Source of the DNA: Polyangium sp. (in: bacteria)
GTDB lineage: Bacteria > Myxococcota_A > Polyangia > Palsa-1104
Direction of reading: 5' to 3'
Length of the DNA: 6,957 bases
Assembly: GCA_025450955.1 (NCBI GenBank)
Contig: JANWLJ010000204.1
Location: 1-6,957, forward strand
Each line of letters starts with the position of its first letter. Position 1 is the first letter of the stretch. The translations under genes and the position numbers were made by a program. The notes under the pieces are model-generated. The model searched no databases, was not told the origin of the DNA, and was given only the letters and a program-made list of their open reading frames with translations. Positions 1 to 6,588 of the stretch are shown here, piece after piece.

Positions 1-1056
1 ATCGAGGACGCGCCGGTCAAGGCGGAGTGGCTGAGCGAAAAGCGCGAGCGCAAGGTCGAGGTCTTGACCCCGCAGCGCGGATCGCGGCGCAAGCTGGTCG
101 AGCTGGCGGAGAAGAACGCGGCCTCCTCGTTCGTCACCCGCCGCAACAAGGCCGAGGACGCCGAGGCGGCGCTCGCCAAGCTGCAATCGCGTTTGAATCT
201 GAAAAAGCTGCCGCGGCGAATCGAATGTTTCGATATTTCGCACATTCAAGGCACCGCGACGGTGGGCTCGATGGTGGTGTTTCTCGACGGGGAGCCGGCC
301 AAGGGCGAGTACCGCACGTTCAAGGTGAAGACCGCCACCAACGACGATTTCGCCTCGATGTATGAAGTCTTGTCGCGCCGTTTTCGCCGATCGAAGAGCG
401 CGGAGGAGAATGTCGAGCACAAGGGCTGGGTGGTCCCCGATCTGCTGGTGATCGACGGCGGCAAGGGGCAGCTCTCCACCGCGCTCGCCGCGCTCCGCGA
501 CGCGCAGATCGACGTCGGGATGAACGGCCTCGACGTGGTGGGCCTCGCCAAGGAGCGCGAGAACGAGGAGGGCGCCAAGCAGCCCGACCGGGTGTTCCTC
601 GCGCGCGCGAAAGATCCGATCAAGCTGCGCGCCAACTCGGCCGAGCTGTTCGTGCTCGCGCGCATTCGCGACGAGGCGCATCGGTTCGCGGTCACCTTCC
701 ATCAGAAGCTGCGCCGTCGCCGCAGCCTGCGCTCGGCGCTCGAGGACGTCCCGGGCGTCGGCGAAAAGCGCAAGCGCGCGCTGCTCACCGCGTTCGGCTC
801 GCTGAAAAAGATCCGCGCCTCCTCCGCCGAGGAGCTGGCGCGCGCGCCCGGCATGACCCTCGCCGCCGCCGAGGCGGTGGTGCGCTATTTCAACGGCGAC
901 CCGCGCGTCCTCGACGAGCCCGAGCGCGACGCGCAGCCGGACGTCCTAGAAGACGCCGCCGCCGAAGAGCTCGACGAGCTCGCCTCCGAGGTCGAGGCCG
1001 CCGAGGCGCCGCCCGCGCCCGTCCCGCCCGCGCCACCTGCCGACGATGAAGCCTGA
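1..1056 (+). CDS. uvrC: UvrABC system protein C, C-terminal part (5' end outside window)
   Basis: UvrC makes the dual incisions around bulky DNA lesions in nucleotide excision repair, acting in the cytoplasm with UvrB. Frame 1 is open from the window edge, giving 351 visible residues; the GIY-YIG domain and UVR motif lie upstream. The RNase H-like 5'-incision domain is clear. Acidic/His residues align with the family's catalytic set: Asp in FDISH (visible residue 78), Asp in NDDFASM (115/116), Asp in IDGGKGQ (152) and His in DEAHRFA (227). Conserved SMVVF and GLAKERE blocks are also present. A helix-hairpin-helix region follows (DVPGVGEKRKRALL, about 249-262, then a second hairpin near APGMT). 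After it comes a roughly 50-residue tail rich in Glu/Asp, Ala and Pro, apparently an unstructured extension. The stop overlaps the next gene's start by 11 bp, suggesting cotranscription. Family identity is very secure; the tail's role is unknown. Confidence 0.97.
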   Translation: MEDAPVKAEWLSEKRERKVEVLTPQRGSRRKLVELAEKNAASSFVTRRNKAEDAEAALAKLQSRLNLKKLPRRIECFDISHIQGTATVGSMVVFLDGEPAKGEYRTFKVKTATNDDFASMYEVLSRRFRRSKSAEENVEHKGWVVPDLLVIDGGKGQLSTALAALRDAQIDVGMNGLDVVGLAKERENEEGAKQPDRVFLARAKDPIKLRANSAELFVLARIRDEAHRFAVTFHQKLRRRRSLRSALEDVPGVGEKRKRALLTAFGSLKKIRASSAEELARAPGMTLAAAEAVVRYFNGDPRVLDEPERDAQPDVLEDAAAEELDELASEVEAAEAPPAPVPPAPPADDEA

Positions 1057-2284
1057 ACCCGGCCCATCTCCGACGACCAAGTCCGATCGCCGCCTTCCGC
1101 GCGCGGTCTTCTGGCTCGGGGTGGTCTCGCTCGCCACCGACGCCTCGAGCGAGATGATCTATCCGCTCTTACCTCTGTTTCTGGTCAGCGTGCTCGGCGC
1201 CGGTCAGGAATTCGTCGGCGCGATCGAGGGCGCGGCCGAGGCGCTCGCCAGCCTGCTCAAGCTGGTCTCCGGCCGGCTCGCCGATCGCGCCCGTCGCAAA
1301 AAGCCGCTCACCATTTTCGGTTATGGCATCTCCTCGACGGTGCGGCCGCTGGTCGGCCTGGCCACCGCGCCCTGGATGGTGCTCGCGATCCGGCTCACCG
1401 ATCGGGTCGGCAAGGGGCTGCGCTCGAGCCCGCGCGACGCGCTGATCGCCGACGCGACCCCCGCCGATCGCCGCGGCCGCGCCTTCGGCTTTCACCGCGC
1501 GATGGACAACACCGGCGCGATGATCGGCCCGGCTATAGCCACCGCGCTCTTGGTCTGGGGCCATCTCACCCTGCGCACCATCTTCTTGCTCGCGATCGTC
1601 CCCGGCGTGGTCGCGATGATCGCCCTCGTCGGTGGCGTGCGCGAGCGCGCCCGCGAGCCGTCGCCACCACCGTCCCCCGGCGCCGCGCCCGATCCGGCCG
1701 CGCTGCTGCGCGCCCACCCGCGCACCAACGAACGCGCGCTCGCGCCCTATCTCGCCGCGCTCACCCTGTTCGCGCTCGGCAACGCCTCCGACGCGTTTCT
1801 GCTCTTGCGCGCGCAGGCGCTCGGCGTCGCCGCCGGCCTGATCCCGGCCCTATGGCTGCTCCACAACGCGGTCAAGGCGGCGCTCTCCACCAAAGGCGGC
1901 GCGCTCTCCGATCGCCTCGGCCGCCGTCGCCTGATCCTCTGCGGCTGGGTCGTCTACGGCCTCACCTATCTCGGCTTCGGCCTCGCCCACTCCGCCTGGC
2001 AGATCTGGATCCTCTTTTGTGTGTACGGAATCTACTACTCGCTCGTCGAGGGCACCGAGAAGGCGCTGGTCGTCGACCTGGTCGGGCCGAGCTTTCGCGG
2101 CCGCGCCTTCGGCTTGTACTACGCGGTGGTCGGGCTGGCCGCGCTGCCGGCGTCGCTCGGGTTCGGGTGGCTCGCCGATCACTACGGCGCGCTGGTGCCG
2201 TTCAGTGTGTCGGCGGCGCTGGCGCTTTCGGCAGCGGTGCTTTTGTGGTGGCGGGTGGCGGAGCCGGCGCGGCCGACGGAGTAG
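1046..2284 (+). CDS. MFS transporter, 12-TM, substrate unknown
   Basis: A 412-residue inner-membrane secondary transporter of the major facilitator superfamily. TM1 carries a TDASSEMIYPLLPLF stretch (31-45), typical of a widespread uncharacterised MFS group. The TM2-TM3 loop has motif A (GRLADRARRKK, 76-86), and its second-half copy is GGALSDRLGRRR (284-295). A long conserved segment at 119-162 includes DRVGKGLRSSPRDALIAD. The central loop (about 198-232) is Pro/Arg-rich and separates the two six-helix halves. TM12 lies near 384-402, so the protein is full length. The ATG at 1046 sits inside the uvrC end with no clear Shine-Dalgarno, so translation is probably coupled to uvrC. The last 83 bp are also the antisense coding end of the neighbouring lipoprotein gene. 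No substrate can be read from the sequence; drug or metabolite efflux is only a family-level guess. Confidence 0.9.
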   Translation: MKPEPGPSPTTKSDRRLPRAVFWLGVVSLATDASSEMIYPLLPLFLVSVLGAGQEFVGAIEGAAEALASLLKLVSGRLADRARRKKPLTIFGYGISSTVRPLVGLATAPWMVLAIRLTDRVGKGLRSSPRDALIADATPADRRGRAFGFHRAMDNTGAMIGPAIATALLVWGHLTLRTIFLLAIVPGVVAMIALVGGVRERAREPSPPPSPGAAPDPAALLRAHPRTNERALAPYLAALTLFALGNASDAFLLLRAQALGVAAGLIPALWLLHNAVKAALSTKGGALSDRLGRRRLILCGWVVYGLTYLGFGLAHSAWQIWILFCVYGIYYSLVEGTEKALVVDLVGPSFRGRAFGLYYAVVGLAALPASLGFGWLADHYGALVPFSVSAALALSAAVLLWWRVAEPARPTE

Positions 2285-3185
2285 GCGCCCCCGCGTCGGG
2301 AAGGGTGACGCCGCCGTCGGCGATCGGCGGCGCAACGAGCGCGCTCGGAGCGGGCGGCGGAATCGGCGCGGGCTCGCTCTCGTTCTCGATGCCGGCGTCG
2401 GGCGGCGGCACCTCGAACTTGGGCAGCTCCTCGAGCTTGGGCATCTCCACGATCTCGATCCGACGATTTTGCGCGCGGTGCTCGGGCGTGTCGTTGTCGA
2501 CCAGCCGATCGAACTCCGAATAACCCGCCGCCGCGAGGTGCGATGGATTGACCCCCTCCTGCTGGAGAAAGCGCACCACCGTGACCGCGCGCGCCGTCGA
2601 CAGCTCCCAGTTCGATCGATAGGGCGAGCTCTTGATCGGCAGGTTGTCGGTGTGGCCGGCGATCACGAAGTCGCGATCGGGGATCTCGCGCAGCGCCGCC
2701 GCCACCGTGCGCAGCGCCGACTCGCCGGTCGGCTTGAGATCGGCCTTGCCCGGATCGAACAGCACCGCGTCGCCGAGCTTGACCAGCATCTTGCCTTTGC
2801 GGATCTCGACCGCGAGCGTCTTGGCGTCGATCATCTCTTTGAGCCGGCTCACCAGCGATCGATAGAGGTCGCTGCGCTGCTCGGCCTGGGCGCGGGCGCG
2901 GCGCAGCTCGTCGAGCTGGGTCTCGGTCGCCTTCAAATTCTGGCGCAGCTTCAGATACTCCATCTCGACCGTCTGCGCGTGCTCGCGCGCGCCCGCCTCT
3001 TCGTCCGATCGCGCGCGCGCGGTGGTGAGATCGCCCTGCGAGCGGGTCAGCTCGGTCTGGCAGCGATCGAGATCGGTGGTGCGGGCGCTGTACAGCTCCT
3101 GAGAAACCCCGCACGCGCCGGTAAACAGCAGGCTCAAGAGCAATCCCTTGAACCAGCGGGGCTTTTTCAAGCGCAGACGAAGCAC
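2202..3185 (-). CDS. OmpA/MotB-like peptidoglycan-binding lipoprotein with coiled coil
   Basis: A 327-residue envelope protein likely to link the outer membrane to peptidoglycan. The N-terminus is basic (RLRLKKPR), then hydrophobic (14-22), then FTGAC with Cys25. This reads as a lipoprotein signal, though Thr at -3 is a weak lipobox. Gly follows the Cys, which under the E. coli +2 rule would not retain it in the inner membrane. Residues about 30-118 are Glu/Arg/Gln-rich and predicted coiled coil. An OmpA C-terminal-like domain spans about 125-246: a DPGKADLKPTG strand region, GHTDNLPI (177-184), NWELSTARA (192-200) and QNRRIEI (239-245), containing the family's peptidoglycan-contact Asp and Arg positions. 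The tail (about 255-327) is Pro/Ala-rich. The start is GTG with only a weak GGAC upstream; no ATG or GTG lies further upstream in frame before a stop. MotB is an alternative family label, but the lipoprotein signal and lack of motA argue against a flagellar stator. Confidence 0.88.
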   Translation of the reverse strand: MLRLRLKKPRWFKGLLLSLLFTGACGVSQELYSARTTDLDRCQTELTRSQGDLTTARARSDEEAGAREHAQTVEMEYLKLRQNLKATETQLDELRRARAQAEQRSDLYRSLVSRLKEMIDAKTLAVEIRKGKMLVKLGDAVLFDPGKADLKPTGESALRTVAAALREIPDRDFVIAGHTDNLPIKSSPYRSNWELSTARAVTVVRFLQQEGVNPSHLAAAGYSEFDRLVDNDTPEHRAQNRRIEIVEMPKLEELPKFEVPPPDAGIENESEPAPIPPPAPSALVAPPIADGGVTLPDAGAPTPSAAPAPPPATTKAPLPKAPAPPTH

Positions 3186-3210
3186 GCGTCCACGAATAGC
3201 AGAGAATTTT

Positions 3211-3239
3211 TTGACATGGAACGTAGGAATTCGTAGGTT
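3211..3239 (+). promoter_or_regulatory. Putative sigma70-type promoter of ftsK
   Basis: A perfect TTGACA (3211-3216) is followed after 17 bp by TAGGTT (3234-3239), which matches TATAAT at only three of six positions but keeps the first two bases and the final T. It sits in the only AT-rich stretch of the ftsK upstream region. It would start transcription near 3246 and give a short leader of about 24 nt before the ftsK ATG. The poor -10 may reflect overlap with the GTAGG repeats and could mean the promoter is weak or regulated. This is inferred from consensus and spacing only. Confidence 0.5.
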
Positions 3240-3257
3240 GTTATCCTACATGTAGGA
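3223..3257. promoter_or_regulatory. Operator-like GTAGG array with 14-bp palindrome
   Basis: GTAGG occurs at 3223-3227, 3233-3237 and 3253-3257, and its complement CCTAC at 3245-3249. Forward copies start 10 and 20 bp apart, placing them on the same helical face. The last two sites form a perfect 14-bp palindrome, TCCTACATGTAGGA (3244-3257). The second and reverse copies also form an inverted repeat with a 7-bp spacer (3233-3249). The array covers the putative -10 and start site of ftsK and lies between the divergent lipoprotein and ftsK genes, so a bound protein could control either or both. No known regulator's site was recognised; it does not look like a LexA box known to me. Confidence 0.5.
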
Positions 3258-3269
3258 CTGCGAGGGCGC

Positions 3270-5867
3270 ATGGCACGCGGACCGGCGGTTCGGATCGAGC
3301 GTACGACTTCACGAGGTCGCGAGGTGGCAGGAATCGTCCTTCTCGGGCTCGGCCTGTTCATCGGGCTGAGCGTGGCCTCGCTGCAGATCGGCGCCGGCAC
3401 TTTAATGGGGCCGTGCGGCGCCACCGTCGGGCTCGCGGTCTATGCGCTGTTCGGCATCGGCGCCTATCTCGCCGCGATCGGGCTGGCGGTGGCGGCGGTG
3501 CGCTGCCTGCAAGGCCGCCCGGTGCGGATCCAATCGATCGAGTTCTTCGCCGCGGTCGGCGCCGGCGTGACCGCGTCGATCTTGCTTCACCTCGCGCTCG
3601 GGCATCACCGGCTGCGCGGCTTCGCGCCGGGCGGCCTGGTCGGCGAGTATGGCGCCGAGCTATTGGTGTCGCTGGTCGGGCGCGCGGGCGCGGTGCTGTT
3701 CGGCGCGATGGGGCTCGCAATCTCGGTGGTGCTGTCGACGCCGCTGTCGGTGCGCGCGGTGGGCGCCGGCCTCGGGCGCGCGACCAAGTGGCTCGGCGGC
3801 TCGCTGGTGCGCGGGGTCGCGGTCATCTTTCCCGAGCGCGGCGAGGACGAGGACGACGACGATCGCGACGAAGAGATCGCGCCGCGGCCCAAGCCGCCGA
3901 AGATCAAGCGCGCGGATGACACGCTGGCGGAGAAGGCGAGCGACGCGGCCGAGCTCGCGCCGCAGCTCGAGGCGCCGAAGAAGCCGCGCAAGAAGCGCGA
4001 CGACGAGGCGCAGCTGGTCAAGATCGTCGACGACGCGCCCGAGGTGATCGCTTCGTATCAGGCGGGCGCGCCGATGGCGATCATCGAGAACGAGAAGACC
4101 GAGCTGAGCGCGGCGCCGCCGATCGTCAAAGAGGACGAGCCGCCCAAGATCGTGTCCTTGCCGGCGCCGAAGATCGTCGAGCCGGTGGCGGCGCGCAAGT
4201 CGGAGCCGAACGCGCCCAAGGCGGATTACATCCCGGCGGCGGGCGGCTATCACCTGCCCGAGGTGGAGCTGCTCGACTTTCAGGAGTCGGCGGAGTCGGA
4301 GCTCGATCGCCAGAGCAAAGAGGAGATGCTCTCGCTCGCCGAGAAGCTGCAAAAGACACTCGCCGACTACGGGGTCAAAGGACACGTGCAGGAGATCCAT
4401 CCCGGGCCGGTGGTCACCATGTACGAGTTCGTGCCGCAGGCGGGGACCAAGCTCTCGAAGATTACCGGGCTGTCGAACGATCTGGCGATGGCGCTGGCGG
4501 CGCTCCGGGTGCGCATCGTCGCGCCGATTCCGGGCAAGTCGTCGGTGGGGATCGAGGTGCCGAACAAGAAGCGCGCGACGGTGTTCTTGAAGGAGATCCT
4601 CGTCGACGAGAGCGTGCAGAAGGCCAAGGCGCGCCTGACCATGGGGCTCGGCAAGGACATCTCGGGCCAGCCGGTGGCGGTCGATCTGGCGAAGATGCCG
4701 CACCTGCTCGTCGCCGGCACCACCGGCTCGGGCAAGTCGGTGGCGGTCAACGGAATGATCTGCTCGATCCTGTTCAACGCCACGCCCGACGAGGTGCGGA
4801 TGATCATGATCGATCCGAAGATGGTCGAGCTGTCGATCTACGAGGGGATTCCGCATCTGCTGTTGCCGGTGGTGACCGATCCGAAGAAGGCGAACCTCGC
4901 GCTCAGGTGGGCGGTCGAGGAGATGGAGCGGCGCTACGAGCTGGTGTCGAAGGCGGGCGTGCGCGACATCCTCTCGTTCAACAAGCGGGTCGAAAAGCAG
5001 CTCGCCGACGGGCCGCCCAAGATCGAGTCGAAGAAGATCCGCATCTACGTCGCCGACGAGAGCGGCACCAAACAGGAGGTCGAGTGCGCGGCCACCGAGG
5101 ACGCGGTGCAGGCGGCGGGCGGCGTTATCACCGACGAGGTGCGCGACGAGATCTCGTCGGCGCGCGCGTTCAAGCAGAAGCAGGCCGAGGCGCAGGCGGC
5201 CGAGATTCCGCCGCGCAAGCTGCCCTACATCGTGGTGATCATCGACGAGTTCGCCGACCTGATGATGGTCGCGCCCAAAGACGTCGAGACCTCGGTGGCG
5301 CGCATCGCGCAGAAGGCGCGCGCGGTCGGCATCCACCTCATGGTCGCGACCCAGCGGCCGAGCGTCGACGTGATCACCGGGCTCATCAAGGCCAACTTCC
5401 CGTCGCGGATCGCGTTCCAGGTGGCGTCGAAGATCGACTCGCGCACCATCCTCGATCAGCAGGGCGCGGAGAACCTGCTCGGGATGGGCGACATGCTGTT
5501 CACCGATCGCGGCCAGGCGCTCCGGCGCATCCACGGCGCGCTGGTCACCGACGTCGAGATCAAGCGGCTGGTCGATCACCTGAAGAAGCAGGGCCAGCCG
5601 GTCTACGACATGGACATCTTGAAGCCGCGCGAGGAAGAGAGCGACGGCACCGAAGGGCTGCCGTCGGATGAAGGCGCCGATCCGCTCTACGATCAGGCGG
5701 TGCGGCTGGTGTGCGAGACGCGGATGGCGTCGGTGTCGATGATTCAAAGGCGGCTGCAGATCGGATTCAACCGCGCCTCGCGGCTGGTCGAGCGGATGGA
5801 GCGCGACGGGATCGTCGGCGCCGCCAACGGATCGAAGCCGCGCGAAGTGCTGGCGCAGGCCATTTGA
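3270..5867 (+). CDS. ftsK: DNA translocase FtsK
   Basis: FtsK is a septal, membrane-anchored hexameric dsDNA pump that helps resolve and segregate chromosome termini during division. The 865 residues contain an N-terminal block with about four TM segments (roughly 18-42, 50-77, 90-112, 129-156). A short charged linker (about 188-325) starts with an acidic run and becomes Pro/Lys-rich. The motor begins with an alpha domain (EIHPGPVVTMYEF, 375-387) and continues with Walker A GTTGSGKS (483-490), Walker B YIVVIIDE (653-660) and ATQRPSVDVITG (693-704). A C-terminal winged-helix gamma domain follows (about 804-865, IQRRLQIGFNRASRLVE), the part that reads KOPS and contacts XerD in E. coli. Residues about 583-650 form an extra segment between the Walker motifs. 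GAGGG (3262-3266) lies very close to the ATG, and AGGA (3254-3257) is 12 nt upstream; the chosen start keeps TM1 intact. lolA follows after 51 bp. Confidence 0.96.
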   Translation: MARGPAVRIERTTSRGREVAGIVLLGLGLFIGLSVASLQIGAGTLMGPCGATVGLAVYALFGIGAYLAAIGLAVAAVRCLQGRPVRIQSIEFFAAVGAGVTASILLHLALGHHRLRGFAPGGLVGEYGAELLVSLVGRAGAVLFGAMGLAISVVLSTPLSVRAVGAGLGRATKWLGGSLVRGVAVIFPERGEDEDDDDRDEEIAPRPKPPKIKRADDTLAEKASDAAELAPQLEAPKKPRKKRDDEAQLVKIVDDAPEVIASYQAGAPMAIIENEKTELSAAPPIVKEDEPPKIVSLPAPKIVEPVAARKSEPNAPKADYIPAAGGYHLPEVELLDFQESAESELDRQSKEEMLSLAEKLQKTLADYGVKGHVQEIHPGPVVTMYEFVPQAGTKLSKITGLSNDLAMALAALRVRIVAPIPGKSSVGIEVPNKKRATVFLKEILVDESVQKAKARLTMGLGKDISGQPVAVDLAKMPHLLVAGTTGSGKSVAVNGMICSILFNATPDEVRMIMIDPKMVELSIYEGIPHLLLPVVTDPKKANLALRWAVEEMERRYELVSKAGVRDILSFNKRVEKQLADGPPKIESKKIRIYVADESGTKQEVECAATEDAVQAAGGVITDEVRDEISSARAFKQKQAEAQAAEIPPRKLPYIVVIIDEFADLMMVAPKDVETSVARIAQKARAVGIHLMVATQRPSVDVITGLIKANFPSRIAFQVASKIDSRTILDQQGAENLLGMGDMLFTDRGQALRRIHGALVTDVEIKRLVDHLKKQGQPVYDMDILKPREEESDGTEGLPSDEGADPLYDQAVRLVCETRMASVSMIQRRLQIGFNRASRLVERMERDGIVGAANGSKPREVLAQAI

Positions 5868-5883
5868 TCTTCTCCTCGCTGGA

Positions 5884-5918
5884 ATAGATTCGCCGGCGAT
5901 TCCGTCTATAGTCCCAAG
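5884..5918 (+). promoter_or_regulatory. Putative lolA promoter with TATAGT just before the ATG
   Basis: TATAGT (5907-5912) matches the -10 consensus at five of six positions and ends six bases before the lolA ATG, which would put the start site at or next to the A of the ATG. No purine-rich Shine-Dalgarno exists in the gap. The -35 is poor: TAGATT at 5885-5890, 16 bp upstream, matches three of six. A 10-bp palindrome, TCGCCGGCGA (5890-5899), lies in the spacer. Readthrough from ftsK is equally possible, so this may be one of two sources of lolA mRNA. Confidence 0.4.
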
Positions 5919-6572
5919 ATGGGTTTCTTTCTCGCGATCCTCGGCCTGTTCGCCGCGCCGCAGTCGACGCTGGCGAGCCCGACCGCCAAGCAGATGGTCG
6001 AAAAGGTGCAGCGCTACTACGACGCCACCCGCGATCTGCACGCCAAATTTTCTCAGGAGCTGTCCTCGGCGATCGGCGGGCCGCCGCGCAAGGCGTCGGG
6101 CGAGGTGTGGCTGAAGAAGCCGGGCAAGATGCGCTGGGACTATCAAAAGCCCGAAGACGATCGCAAGGTGATGATCGCCGACGGCTCGTCCTTGTGGGTC
6201 TACGAGGCCGAGGACGCGCAGGCGTTCAAGACCCCGCTGCGCTCCTCGACCTTGCCGGCGCAGGTGTCGTTCCTCCTCGGCGAGGGCAAGCTGACGAACG
6301 ATTTCGACGCCGAGATCGTCCATCCGCCCGGCATCGGGCAGCCGGGGCAGGTGGTGCTCAAGATGGTGCCGAAGACCGGCACCGCCGCGTACCGCTATCT
6401 CCTGTTTGTCGTCGACCCAAAGAGCGGGCAGGTGGTCGAGACGGTGATCTACGATCAGCAGGGCGGGACCAACACCTTGCGTTTTTCCGACCTCGAGCAG
6501 AACCGCAAGATCGACGACGCGAAGTTCAAGTTCACTCCGCCGCGCGGGGTGAAGGTCGTCAGCCCACCGTAA
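5919..6572 (+). CDS. lolA: Outer-membrane lipoprotein carrier protein LolA
   Basis: LolA is the periplasmic chaperone that takes mature lipoproteins from the LolCDE exporter to the outer membrane. The 217-residue product has a hydrophobic N-terminal signal (about 3-13) with likely cleavage near Ala19/Ser20, then the family's core: FSQEL (44-48), SGEVWLKKPGKMRWDY (60-75) and MIADGSSLWVYEAEDAQ (85-101). Further conserved beta-strand blocks are YRYLLFVVDPKSGQVVE (158-174) and TNTLRFSDLEQN (184-195). Length is typical for LolA. The signal lacks the usual Lys/Arg before the hydrophobic core. However, no ATG, GTG or TTG exists in frame between the ftsK stop and this ATG, so the start is effectively forced. 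It lies 51 bp after ftsK, as in the ftsK-lolA order known from E. coli. No lolB is visible, as expected outside beta/gamma-proteobacteria. Confidence 0.93.
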   Translation: MGFFLAILGLFAAPQSTLASPTAKQMVEKVQRYYDATRDLHAKFSQELSSAIGGPPRKASGEVWLKKPGKMRWDYQKPEDDRKVMIADGSSLWVYEAEDAQAFKTPLRSSTLPAQVSFLLGEGKLTNDFDAEIVHPPGIGQPGQVVLKMVPKTGTAAYRYLLFVVDPKSGQVVETVIYDQQGGTNTLRFSDLEQNRKIDDAKFKFTPPRGVKVVSPP

Positions 6573-6588
6573 GAGCCTCATCGCGCAA

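Noticed and set aside
967..981. Near-palindrome GAGCTCGACGAGCTC within uvrC.
   Set aside because: It encodes a repetitive Glu-Leu-Asp-Glu-Leu stretch in the acidic tail, and codon repetition explains it.
2298..2305. GGGAAGGG, a match to the KOPS consensus read by FtsK.
   Set aside because: Roughly three such matches are expected by chance in this much GC-rich DNA on both strands, so a single site says nothing.
2019..3236. A 405-codon plus-strand open frame opposite the OmpA-like gene.
   Set aside because: The product is Arg-rich and lacks domains, while the minus strand encodes a clear OmpA-family protein with matching codon bias.
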